Shown: one piece after another, positions 32,875 through 40,849 of the stretch
Layout of the letters: each line of letters starts with the position of its first letter
How positions within the stretch are numbered: position 1 is the first letter of the stretch
Origin: Faecalibacterium sp. HTF-F
Lineage (GTDB): Bacteria; Bacillota; Clostridia; Oscillospirales; Ruminococcaceae
DNA length: 64,000 bases
Direction of reading: 5' to 3'
Assembly: GCF_023347535.1 (NCBI RefSeq)
Contig: NZ_CP094473.1
Span: 2,294,001-2,358,000, forward strand
Position numbers and translations under genes: made by a program
Notes under the pieces: model-generated
What the model was told of the DNA's origin: nothing
The model's database searches: none
The model's input: the letters and a program-made list of their open reading frames with translations, nothing else

Positions 32875-34164
32875 ATGGTTGCAGTTCTGTTTATCGTTTT
32901 CCTCGGTGCGCTGGCCATCGGCGTGCCTGTGGCGTTCAGTCTGGGTCTCGCATCCGTGGCCTACATGCTGGGTTCCCACATCCAGATGATCAACTTTGCA
33001 CAGTATTTCTTCAAGGGTCTGGACTCCTTCACCCTGCTGTGCATCCCCGGCTTCACCTTTGCCGGCAACCTGATGAATCAGGGCGGCATTTCTGAGAAGC
33101 TGCTGGACTTTGCAGACGCACTGGTCGGCCACATCACCGGCGGTCTGGCTTATGCAAACGTTCTGGCATCCATGGTCTTTGCCGGCATCTCCGGCACGGC
33201 TCTGTCCGATACCGTCGCTCTGGGCGGCGTTGAGATCCCCATGATGGTCAATCAGGGCTATGACGTACCCTTCTCGGTCGCCATCACTGCCGCTTCCTCC
33301 TGCCTTGGCCCCATCATTCCCCCGTCTGTTCCCATGATCATGGCTGCCACCATGACCGGCCTGTCCGTCTCCAAGATGTTCATGGCCGGCATCGTCCCCG
33401 GCCTGCTGCTGGGCCTCGGCATGTGCGCTACCTGCTACATCCTGTCGGTCAAGCGCCACTACCCCAAGCGCGATAAGCGCGCAAGCTGGTCTCACGTCCT
33501 GCATGCGACTAAGGAAGCTATCTGGGCGCTGATCATGGTGGCCATCATCCTGTTCGGCATCATGGGCGGCATCGTCACCCCCACCGAGGCTTCCATCATC
33601 TGCGTGGTCTACGGCCTGTTCGTGGCTGTGTTCATCTACCGCAAGATGGGCCCCAAGGAGATGTACTCCTGCCTGAAGGATACCGTTTCCTCCGCTTCCG
33701 CTATCATGGCTCTGGTGGCCTTTGCAAACGTGTTCGCTTTCATCCTGACCAAGGAGCACATCCCCAGCATGATCGCTGACGCAATGCTGCGCCTGACCTC
33801 CAACAAGTACCTGATCCTGCTGCTCATCAACCTCTTCCTGATCTTCGTCGGCATGTTCATGGAGACCATCGCCGCCATCCTGATCCTGTTCCCGACCCTG
33901 CTGGCTGTGGCTACCGCCGTGGGTGTTGACCCCATCCAGTTCGGTATCATCGTGGTCATGAACCTGGTTCTGGGCCTGTGCACTCCTCCCGTCGGTGTCT
34001 GCCTGTTCGCTGCTACCAACATCGGCTCCCGCTACGGCAAGTGCACCCTGTCCGACAGCGTGAAGGCTCTGGTTCCGCTGCTGATCGTCAACTTCGGCGT
34101 TCTGTTCCTAGTCACCTATGTGCCCTTCCTCACCGTCGGCGTGGCAAATCTGGTCATGGGCTGA
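32875..34164 (+). CDS. TRAP transporter large permease (DctM type), operon 2
   Basis: 429 residues, the same length as DctM1 and differing at roughly 20 positions by eye, chiefly in the segment after YPKR (DKRASWSHVLHATKE instead of NTPPKWSHIWHATKE). All family blocks, VPVAFSLG, GFTFAGNLMNQGG and GISGTALSDT, are intact. GGAGG and a four-base gap from dctQ2 indicate tight coupling. Last gene of the second TRAP operon. Confidence 0.95.
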   Translation: MVAVLFIVFLGALAIGVPVAFSLGLASVAYMLGSHIQMINFAQYFFKGLDSFTLLCIPGFTFAGNLMNQGGISEKLLDFADALVGHITGGLAYANVLASMVFAGISGTALSDTVALGGVEIPMMVNQGYDVPFSVAITAASSCLGPIIPPSVPMIMAATMTGLSVSKMFMAGIVPGLLLGLGMCATCYILSVKRHYPKRDKRASWSHVLHATKEAIWALIMVAIILFGIMGGIVTPTEASIICVVYGLFVAVFIYRKMGPKEMYSCLKDTVSSASAIMALVAFANVFAFILTKEHIPSMIADAMLRLTSNKYLILLLINLFLIFVGMFMETIAAILILFPTLLAVATAVGVDPIQFGIIVVMNLVLGLCTPPVGVCLFAATNIGSRYGKCTLSDSVKALVPLLIVNFGVLFLVTYVPFLTVGVANLVMG

Positions 34165-34207
34165 TCCTTTCCCTAGTCTTTCCAAGAAACTCTTTTACTT
34201 CGTCAAA

Positions 34208-34276
34208 AAAGGGCTGCTGCAAACAGCCCCAAAAAGAGATAGGCGTTCCCGAAAGGGGCCGCCTATCTCTTTTTTG
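34208..34276 (+). terminator. Double terminator of TRAP operon 2
   Basis: First hairpin GGGCTG/CAGCCC (34211-34229); then AAAAAGAGATAGGCG (34231-34245) with GCCTATCTCTTTTTT (34261-34275), stem flanked by A and T runs. Confidence 0.9.
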
Positions 34277-34650
34277 CACCTACAGACTTCGTGCCGCCCC
34301 GCTGGGATGGGAACGGCCATTCCGCCCCATGCCGGCCTGTCATAGATCGGCTGTCCCGCTCTGGCCTCTTCTCCGGTCGGCATCCGGAGCGGCAGGAGCT
34401 CTTCTGCGCAAAGATCATAGAAGCCTGCCGCGCTCAGGACTGCCGTCTGAATCGGCGGTCTGAGAAAGTCCTGAACATCATGCGGAATGCCCCCACAAAG
34501 CCCCTGTGCAAGGAGCCGCGAGCAGTCGTCCTTCCGCTGCATTGGCCTGCCCCGCCGCTCTAACGCACTGTGCCATAAAGTGCATTTTTCGCAATGGCAA
34601 GTTCTTTGTCATTCCGCAATGCCCGCCATCTCCGAACAAAAAACGGCCAG
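34277..34650. other. Intergenic stretch with no supported gene
   Basis: Short open frames exist (for example 34291-34563, plus) but none has a convincing ribosome site or recognisable content. The segment KIIEACRAQDCRLNRR in that frame is the most protein-like piece and could be a decayed gene remnant. Confidence 0.4.
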
Positions 34651-34652
34651 AC

Positions 34653-34690
34653 AAAAGCAGGGTGCGCCCCGAAGGACACACCCTGCCAGT
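34653..34690 (-). terminator. Terminator of the second alcohol dehydrogenase
   Basis: GCAGGGTG (34657-34664) pairs with CACCCTGC (34679-34686); the minus strand continues TTTTGT. Confidence 0.75.
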
Positions 34691-34768
34691 TTATTTAATA
34701 TCTCACAATGTGCGCTGAGACCGGCGCAAAGTGCCCTCAGAGCGCGGAAACGACCCGGTGAAGGGTTC

Positions 34769-35794
34769 TTACTTCTTGAAGGTCAGAACACCCTTGCGGT
34801 AGGAAGGATCGCGGCTGTCCACGAAGTCGAAGGCTGCCTGTGCATCCTCGAAGTTCCAAGTGTGGGAGATGCTGCCGCGCAGATCCACCTTGCCCTCGTT
34901 GACCAGATCGATGACATCCTGGAACTTGCGGTTCTGCAGGCGGCTGCCGCGAACGTCCAGCTCCTTGGAAGTAATGACGAACTGGTTGACCTCGGTGGGA
35001 GCCACGGAGAAGCCCATGGTGATGACGCGGCCGGCGTTGCCGGTGGCCTGCAGAGCGGTCAGCAGGCTGCCCTTGACGCAGGCGGCATCGATGGTCACGG
35101 TGGGGCCGTAGCCCTCGGTCAGCTCGTGAGCCTTGGCGGGAACGTCCTCCTTCAGGCTGTTGATGGTGTAGGTTGCGCCGTTCTTCTTGGCCTCTTCCAG
35201 CTTGGCGTCGTCGATATCGGTGACGATGATGGCCTTGGGGTTGTACAGCTTGACAATGCGCAGGATGGAGCTGCCCAGAGCGCCGCTGCCGATGATCATG
35301 ACGGTGTCCTCGCTCTCCAGCTCAGCACGGCTGCAGCACTGCACAGCAATGGTGGTGGGCTCGATCATGACCGCCTCTTCGTCGCTCAGAATCTCAGGCA
35401 CCAGATAGCAGTCGCGGTCCGGCACAGCCATGTACTCGCGGTAGCCGCCGTCGATGTGCACACCGCGCACCTTCAGGTTGCCGCAGACGTTGGGACGGCC
35501 CTTGCGGCAGGCATAGCAGTGACCGCAGGCGGTGACCTGATCGATGATGACGCGGTCGCCCACCTTCACGCGGGTCACACCCTCGCCGATCTCCTCAACG
35601 ATGCCCACGTTCTCGTGGCCGATGATGCGGGGATAGGTGGCAGCGGCATTGGTGCCATGGTAGATGCCCACGTCGGAGCCGCAGATGCCGGCAGCGACCA
35701 TACGGACCAGAACATTGTTTTCCTTGTCGATCTGAGGCTTCTCGAGATCAACGATCTGCAGTTTATTCGGTTCAACGATCTGAACGCCCTTCAT
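34769..35794 (-). CDS. Zinc-dependent alcohol/polyol dehydrogenase (MDR superfamily), copy 2
   Basis: 341 residues. Zinc and cofactor motifs are all present: GICGSDVGIYHG, GHENVGIVEE, the structural site CGHCYACRKGRPNVC, MIEPTTIA and the Rossmann motif IIGSGALGSSILRI. About 35-40 percent like copy 1 by eye, so it is a paralogue with a likely different substrate rather than a recent duplicate. It has the same type of operator at its promoter and the AGGAGG-like ribosome site. L-galactonate or gulonate-type dehydrogenases are the closest family memory, but this is not settled. Confidence 0.9.
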   Translation of the reverse strand: MKGVQIVEPNKLQIVDLEKPQIDKENNVLVRMVAAGICGSDVGIYHGTNAAATYPRIIGHENVGIVEEIGEGVTRVKVGDRVIIDQVTACGHCYACRKGRPNVCGNLKVRGVHIDGGYREYMAVPDRDCYLVPEILSDEEAVMIEPTTIAVQCCSRAELESEDTVMIIGSGALGSSILRIVKLYNPKAIIVTDIDDAKLEEAKKNGATYTINSLKEDVPAKAHELTEGYGPTVTIDAACVKGSLLTALQATGNAGRVITMGFSVAPTEVNQFVITSKELDVRGSRLQNRKFQDVIDLVNEGKVDLRGSISHTWNFEDAQAAFDFVDSRDPSYRKGVLTFKK

Positions 35795-35867
35795 AAAATC
35801 TTCCTCCTAAAATCTGATAACGGTCTTAAAGATTTTGATGATTTTTCTGCACGGTGGGCGGATGGCT

Positions 35868-35910
35868 CCGGGCCGTGCTGATACTAACATATTACCACAG
35901 ACGGAGCAAA
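35868..35910 (-). promoter_or_regulatory. Promoter and operator of the second alcohol dehydrogenase
   Basis: On the minus strand TTGCTC-17-TAGTAT, with the -10 embedded in TAATATGTTAGTAT (operator core 35885-35894, plus-strand TAACATATTA). A second exact site, TAACATATCA, lies at 36016-36025. Confidence 0.65.
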
Positions 35911-36052
35911 AAGTAAATTGCTTTTTGAAAAAAGAAAGTATTTTTCCCTTTTCGCAAAAAAAGACCTGTACAGCGGCTTTATTTCATGTTTTCATGAAGC
36001 CACAGCAAAAATATGTAACATATCACAATGGCTAAAATTCAGTAAAAAATGA

Positions 36053-36101
36053 AACAGGCCATTGCACAGGGGGCAAGCCCCGGAGCAACAGCCCGTTTTT
36101 T
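36053..36101. terminator. Imperfect hairpin terminator region between converging or adjacent genes
   Basis: GGCCATTGC...GCAACAGCCC around a GGGG-CAAG-CCCC core, followed on the plus strand by GTTTTTTC. May end transcripts of the exporter gene on the minus strand or of a read-through plus transcript. Confidence 0.45.
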
Positions 36102-36169
36102 CATTCTCCACAGCAGAAAGATATTAAAAAGGAGACAGCCAAACCGGATGCGGCAGCCTGTTCCGGTCG

Positions 36170-37057
36170 TTATGCAAACACGGCCACGACCACCTGCATC
36201 GCCACGCCCAGAAAGGCACCTGCACCCCAGGTCAGGCCGGTGATGAAGAGGTTCTGCTTCCAGGAAGGATTGGTGCGCCACAGCACCGCCAAACCCACGC
36301 CTGCACCGGTGCACAGGCCCGCCACCAGACTGGAAAAGCGCAGGGCGCCCTCCACATACAGCTGGGTCAGCAGCACGCTGGCGGCGCAGTTGGGGATCAG
36401 GCCCACCAGCGCGGCCACCACCGGCTGGAAGAAGCCCATGCTGCCCAGAACGCTGGCAAAGACGTCCTCGCCCACGCCCTCGACGATCAGGCCGAACACC
36501 AGACTGAACGCAAAAATGAACACGAAGATCTCCAGCGTGTGGCGCAGGGCTGCCTTCCAGATGGGCTGTGCGTTTCCGGCTTCGTCGCTGTGCTCCTCGT
36601 GGCAGTCCACTTCATCCGCGTGGCCGGTGTAGCCACCACGCAGGCTTTTGGGTAGCACACCGCGCAGGACAAAGTCCAGCGCAAAGCCCACCGCAATGGC
36701 GTACACCACCTTGATGACCATGAGCACCGCCAGCTTGTCCCAATAAGCCGGCATGGATACCAGCAGCGGGATGGCTTCGTCACTGGTAGCAAGGTAAACA
36801 GCCATCAGGGTGCCCAGCGTGATGACGCGGGAGGAATAGAAGTTGGACGCAATGGCTGAAAAGCCGCACTGCGGCACACAGCCCAGCACTGCGCCCGGAA
36901 TCGCGCCCCAGCGGCCGCCTCCGGCCAGCAGCGCTTCGATGCGCTCACCATGGCGGGTCTCAATATATTCGATCAGAAGATAAGCCAGAAACAGGAAGGG
37001 CAGCATCTTGGCGGTATCCACCAGAGATTCACCCAGAACATCCAGAAACAGTTCCAT
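36170..37057 (-). CDS. Putative metal/arsenic-type exporter permease (DUF2899/ArsP_2-like)
   Basis: 295 residues from ATG 37057 (GGAG five to nine bases upstream); the longer frame adds 16 residues into the regulatory boxes. Ten or so hydrophobic segments in two halves of similar layout, each with a conserved block: AIPGAVLGCVPQCGFSAIAS and LIPNCAASVLLTQLYVEGALRF. The GC(V/I)PQCG motif recalls the DUF318/ArsP-like and 10-TM heavy-metal exporters. A polar loop with HEEHSDE lies in the middle. The family is linked to arsenic or manganese efflux, but the metal is not evident here. Repeated TTGCAA boxes lie at its promoter. Confidence 0.75.
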   Translation of the reverse strand: MELFLDVLGESLVDTAKMLPFLFLAYLLIEYIETRHGERIEALLAGGGRWGAIPGAVLGCVPQCGFSAIASNFYSSRVITLGTLMAVYLATSDEAIPLLVSMPAYWDKLAVLMVIKVVYAIAVGFALDFVLRGVLPKSLRGGYTGHADEVDCHEEHSDEAGNAQPIWKAALRHTLEIFVFIFAFSLVFGLIVEGVGEDVFASVLGSMGFFQPVVAALVGLIPNCAASVLLTQLYVEGALRFSSLVAGLCTGAGVGLAVLWRTNPSWKQNLFITGLTWGAGAFLGVAMQVVVAVFA

Positions 37058-37088
37058 ATACACTCCAAACACAGCAGAAAATCGATTT

Positions 37089-37188
37089 ATTATAGCAAAT
37101 TGCAACCAATTTGCATTTTTGAACAGGGATGATTATACACGATATTCTCTCCAATTGCAATACCAAATTGCAAATTGATTGCAAATTT
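37089..37188 (-). promoter_or_regulatory. Promoter region with five TTGCAA-type boxes before the exporter gene
   Basis: A -10 TATAAT (37089-37094) faces the exporter. TTGCAA or TTGCAt appears at 37100-37105, 37111-37116, 37155-37160, 37168-37173 and 37179-37184, in AT-rich context and 11-13 bases apart. They could be operators of a metal-sensing repressor; no such gene is adjacent. Confidence 0.5.
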
Positions 37189-37281
37189 ATATTATAGAAC
37201 GCTGCAGCGCGTAAAAAACACGATCTTAAATGGTCTCCGCTGATGCTCTGACCATTTTCAGCGGAATTATTATTTTATTTC

Positions 37282-37485
37282 GCAATTCTGGAAAATCTGC
37301 GGATTTTCCAGAATTGCCTTTTCACGGGAGGAGTCATAACCGAAAGCGGAAGCTGCCGCGCTGGTTTCCTGCGGAAACATTCGCGCGGCGGAGTTAACGT
37401 TCTGCCCGCAGGCACAAGCCTTTCCTCCACGACCCCCGCCCATGAAAATGGGGTCCAGAAACGCCCGCAGGCGTTTCTGGACCCC
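37282..37485. repeat. Three-hairpin intergenic element after tcdA
   Basis: Two perfect 16-base-pair stems with four-base loops, GCAATTCTGGAAAATC-TGCG- (37282-37317) and GGGGTCCAGAAACGCC-CGCA- (37450-37485), flank a third composite hairpin (GCCGCG...GTTTCC-TGC-GGAAAC...CGCGGC, 37355-37389). The outermost is followed on the minus strand by CATTTTC and may also end the tcdA operon. It looks like a structured repeat unit. Confidence 0.55.
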
Positions 37486-37576
37486 AAAATCAAAAATATA
37501 ATTTCCTTAGCTTATGCGCAAAGCAACGCGGAGCGCATTTCAAATCGTCCCACACAGCAGGAGTCTGCGGTCTGTT

Positions 37577-38347
37577 TTACCCCTTCATTGGCACAAAGCC
37601 CACAAGGTCTTTTACAACCTCGCCGCCGATGATCAGGCCGGCTACCGAGGGCACAAAGGCATTGGAGCCCGGCACCGAGCGGCGCTGGGTGCACTTGCGC
37701 TGGGTGCCCGGCGGGCAGATGCAGTGATTCTTGCAGCTGATGGCGTCATCCTCGATGGGGGTCATGGCAGGCTCCTTGGAGTAGACCACCTTCAGGTGCT
37801 TGATCCTGCGCTTGCGGCACTCGGTGCGCATCACCTTGGCCAGCGGGCAGACCGAGGTCTTGTAGATATCGGTCACTTCAAAGCGGGTCGGGTCCATCTT
37901 GTTGCCTGCGCCCATGGAGCAGATGATGGGGGTGCCCGCCTCCTTGCATTTCATCACCAGGGCCAGCTTGCCGGTGACGGTGTCGATGGCGTCCACCACA
38001 TAGTCGTACTGGGTAAAGTCGAACTGGTCCTGTGTTTCCGGGCCAAAGAAGCACCGGTGGGTGGTCACCTTGATATCCGGGTCAATGTCGTGGATGCGCT
38101 GCGCAGCCACATCTACCTTATATTGCCCTATCGTGCTGCGGGTGGCGATGATCTGGCGGTTGAGGTTGGTCAGGCAGACCTTATCGTCATCGATCAGATC
38201 CAGTGCCCCCACACCGCTGCGCGCCAGCGCTTCCACCGTGTAGCCGCCCACGCCGCCGATGCCGAACACCGCCACGCGGGAATTGTGCAGTTTTTCCATG
38301 GCTTCCGCGCCCAGCAGCAGCTGCGTGCGGGAATACTGATTTTGCAT
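37577..38347 (-). CDS. tcdA: tRNA threonylcarbamoyladenosine dehydratase (ThiF/MoeB superfamily)
   Basis: 256 residues. The nucleotide-binding motif FGIGGVGGYTVEALARSG (near residue 31), the NRQIIAT segment that contacts ATP, and DAIDTVTGK are the standard features of this E1-like family. TcdA activates the carboxylate of t6A37 in tRNA with ATP and closes it to ct6A. The usual family length is about 250-270. ThiF and MoeB share the fold, but the absence of the double-CxxC arrangement in standard spacing and the neighbouring mnmA argue for TcdA. It starts ten bases after mnmA; both are probably cotranscribed. Confidence 0.88.
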   Translation of the reverse strand: MQNQYSRTQLLLGAEAMEKLHNSRVAVFGIGGVGGYTVEALARSGVGALDLIDDDKVCLTNLNRQIIATRSTIGQYKVDVAAQRIHDIDPDIKVTTHRCFFGPETQDQFDFTQYDYVVDAIDTVTGKLALVMKCKEAGTPIICSMGAGNKMDPTRFEVTDIYKTSVCPLAKVMRTECRKRRIKHLKVVYSKEPAMTPIEDDAISCKNHCICPPGTQRKCTQRRSVPGSNAFVPSVAGLIIGGEVVKDLVGFVPMKG

Positions 38348-38357
38348 TTCGTTCTCC

Positions 38358-39461
38358 TTACTTTTCTACGCGGGTGATGGTGCCGCCGCCCAGCACCGTG
38401 TCGCCCTGATACAGCACCACGGCCTGACCGGGCGTAGGGGCGCGCTGGGGCTGGTCAAATTCCAGCCGGAAGCCGCACTCCGCCGGGTAGACGGTGGCGG
38501 CCTGCTCCACCTGATGGTACCGGGTGCGGGCTGTGACCCGCAGCGGCCCGGTCAGCTCCGGAATAGCGATCCAGTTCACCTCGTCCGCATACACGATGCG
38601 GTCGAACAGCATCTCCTCCGGCCCTACCGTGACGGTGTTTGCCTGCATGTCCTTGCCGCAGACGTACACAGGTGCCCCCATGGCAAGGCCCAGCCCCTTG
38701 CGCTGGCCGATGGTGTACCGCACCGCGCCGTTGTGGGTGCCCACCACCCTGCCGTTTTCGTCCAGAAAATCACCTGCCGGGTAGCGTTTGCCGGTGAAGT
38801 CCTCCATAAAGCGGGCATAGTCGCCATCCGGCACAAAGCAGATGTCCTGACTGTCGTGCTTGCGGGCATTGACGAATTTGTGCTGCTCCGCGATCTCGCG
38901 CACCTCGGTCTTGTGCAGGCCGCCCAGCGGCAGGCGGATATGCGCCAGCTGCTCCTGGGTGAGGTTGTAGAGCACGTAGCTCTGGTCCTTGCCCTCGTCC
39001 AGCCCCTTTTTGAGCAGGAAACGGCCGGTGGCCTCGTCCTGCTCCACCCGGGCATAGTGGCCCGTGACCACATACTCCATGCCGTGTGCCCGGGCCCAGT
39101 CCAGCAGATGGCGGAACTTCATATATTTATTGCAGTCGATGCAGGGGTTCGGCGTGCCGCCCGCCTCATACACGCGGACGAATTTTTCAATGATCTGCTC
39201 CCGGAAGTCGGCCGTGAAATCCAGCACCTCGTACGGGATATCCATGGCATACGCCACCTCTGCCGCGTCCTCGATGTCCTTTTCCGAGCAGCAGGTGTGA
39301 AAGCCGGACTGACCCAGCGTTTCGTTGCGGGTGAGCCGCATGGTGATGCCGGTGCAGTCATAGCCTGCCTGCTGCATGAGCCATGCTGCCACCGAGCTGT
39401 CCACGCCGCCGCTCATGGCAATGAGGGCACGCGGCTTTGAATCAGGGGTCTGTGTGGTCAT
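38358..39461 (-). CDS. mnmA: tRNA-specific 2-thiouridylase
   Basis: 367 residues. It thiolates U34 of tRNA-Lys, Glu and Gln. The PP-loop is ALIAMSGGVDSSVAAWLM near the start. Catalytic and partner Cys sites are in GTPNPCIDCNKYMKF and SQDICFVPDGDYARF, and the tRNA-binding domains follow (GLGLAMGAPVYVCG). The chain is of normal length and all key residues are present. A small terminator or attenuator is not visible between it and tcdA, in line with cotranscription. It lies 68 bases after the CCA-adding enzyme gene. Confidence 0.96.
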   Translation of the reverse strand: MTTQTPDSKPRALIAMSGGVDSSVAAWLMQQAGYDCTGITMRLTRNETLGQSGFHTCCSEKDIEDAAEVAYAMDIPYEVLDFTADFREQIIEKFVRVYEAGGTPNPCIDCNKYMKFRHLLDWARAHGMEYVVTGHYARVEQDEATGRFLLKKGLDEGKDQSYVLYNLTQEQLAHIRLPLGGLHKTEVREIAEQHKFVNARKHDSQDICFVPDGDYARFMEDFTGKRYPAGDFLDENGRVVGTHNGAVRYTIGQRKGLGLAMGAPVYVCGKDMQANTVTVGPEEMLFDRIVYADEVNWIAIPELTGPLRVTARTRYHQVEQAATVYPAECGFRLEFDQPQRAPTPGQAVVLYQGDTVLGGGTITRVEK

Positions 39462-39529
39462 AAGTTCTCCTTTGGTGCATTCAACACACTAAAACAGTAG
39501 TATAATAGTAACTCTGAAAAAAGCGCTTG

Positions 39530-40849
39530 TCAAGACGCAGCAAGCTGCTGCACTGCGGCCAGCAGGGCTTGCCGCTCGTTGGGGTATTCTTCCCGGATCA
39601 CGCCATCCAGCAGTGCTTCCAACACTTTGCGGATGCCCGGCCCCGCCGGGACGCCTGCCGCCATCAGGTCGCGGCCATTCACAGCCAGCTGGCTGACGCG
39701 GCAGCACACACCGTCCGCATCCAATCGTTCGGCCAATTCGGAAAGTGCAGCAAAATCAGCCGCGTGTTCCGGCTGCAGGGCTGTGCCCAGTGCGGCCAGA
39801 CGCTGCACGGTACACAAGTTATATTTGCCCAGTAGTCGGCGGGCGTAGATAGTAAAGTCGGGTGTGACGGTAGCTTTCTCTTCGGACACGATTCGGGCCA
39901 TTCCATCGCCCGCCCTATTGCCTTCGGCAACAGGGTCCCACCCCAGCGGACGGTCCTCAGAGAAACTACCGTCACGCCCTCTGGCTTCCCGCACCAGCAC
40001 CGCCGTTTCCTCAATACAGGCATTGGAGCAGCGCAGGCGCCTGAGGGTGCGGCGGGTGCCGTCCTCGCCAAGGCTCAGCAGCAGCGCCGCCAGACGGACG
40101 GGCAGGGCCCGCTCCCCCGCCGGGCAGGCATCCACCACCGGCTTTGCCGCCGCCAGTGCCTCCGGTGAAAGCTCGGGCAAAACAACGCCGAGTATTTTTT
40201 CGTCAAGATATGCCGCAGGGGCGGGTGCGCTCAGCAGCTTTGCAAGCTCTTCCTCGATGCGCTCCACCGATACACAGTCCAGATGGGCGCACAGCTCCTG
40301 TGCCGCCTGCGCCGTGGGCGGGTCGATGGCAAAGCCAAACCGCGCTGCGAACCGGTACAGCCGCAGGATGCGCAGCGCGTCCTCGGTGAACCGCTGGTGC
40401 GGCACACCCACAGCCCGCAGGATGCCGCTTTGCAGATCGGCCTGCCCGCCAAAGGGGTCCACAAGGCCCTCTTTTACATTGTAAGCCATGGCGTTAATGG
40501 TAAAATCCCGCCGGGCCAGATCCTCCCGCACATCCGGTACAAAATGCACCTCGTCCGGGTGGCGGCCATCGGTATAAGTTCCCTCGGTGCGGAAGGTGGT
40601 GATCTCGTACAGCCCACCGCCCTGCTTTACAGTCACGGTGCCGTGCTGCAGGCCGGTGGGAATGCATTTTTCTTCGCCGAACAGCTCCATTCCCTGCTGC
40701 GGCAGGGCGCTGGTGCAAAGATCCCAGTCATGGGGGGTAAGACCCAGCAGGCTGTCCCGCACGCAGCCGCCCACCACGTAGGCCGCATAGCCCGCCCTGT
40801 GCAGGGTGTCCAGCAGCTCGGCCGCGCCCTCGTCCATCCGGATGGTCAT
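39530..40849 (-). CDS. CCA tRNA nucleotidyltransferase
   Basis: 439 residues. The polymerase head is marked by VGGCVRDSLLGLTPHDWDLC, whose D-x-D binds the catalytic metals, followed by TVKQGGGLYEITTFR. The conserved LARRDFTINAMAYN segment and a helical tail with an RLYRFAARFGFAID block identify class II CCA-adding enzymes. It builds or repairs the 3' CCA of tRNAs. The gene's start overlaps the stop of the RNase Z gene by four bases, so tRNA 3' processing and CCA addition are coupled. Confidence 0.94.
   Translation of the reverse strand: MTIRMDEGAAELLDTLHRAGYAAYVVGGCVRDSLLGLTPHDWDLCTSALPQQGMELFGEEKCIPTGLQHGTVTVKQGGGLYEITTFRTEGTYTDGRHPDEVHFVPDVREDLARRDFTINAMAYNVKEGLVDPFGGQADLQSGILRAVGVPHQRFTEDALRILRLYRFAARFGFAIDPPTAQAAQELCAHLDCVSVERIEEELAKLLSAPAPAAYLDEKILGVVLPELSPEALAAAKPVVDACPAGERALPVRLAALLLSLGEDGTRRTLRRLRCSNACIEETAVLVREARGRDGSFSEDRPLGWDPVAEGNRAGDGMARIVSEEKATVTPDFTIYARRLLGKYNLCTVQRLAALGTALQPEHAADFAALSELAERLDADGVCCRVSQLAVNGRDLMAAGVPAGPGIRKVLEALLDGVIREEYPNERQALLAAVQQLAAS

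Noticed and set aside
27674..34164. Assembly duplication of the TRAP operon
   Set aside because: Copies differ at many synonymous and some amino-acid positions and have distinct intergenic sequence, so a true duplication is more likely; long reads would settle it.
34291..34563. 90-codon frame after TRAP operon 2
   Set aside because: No recognisable domain or convincing ribosome site; could be a remnant but not called a gene.
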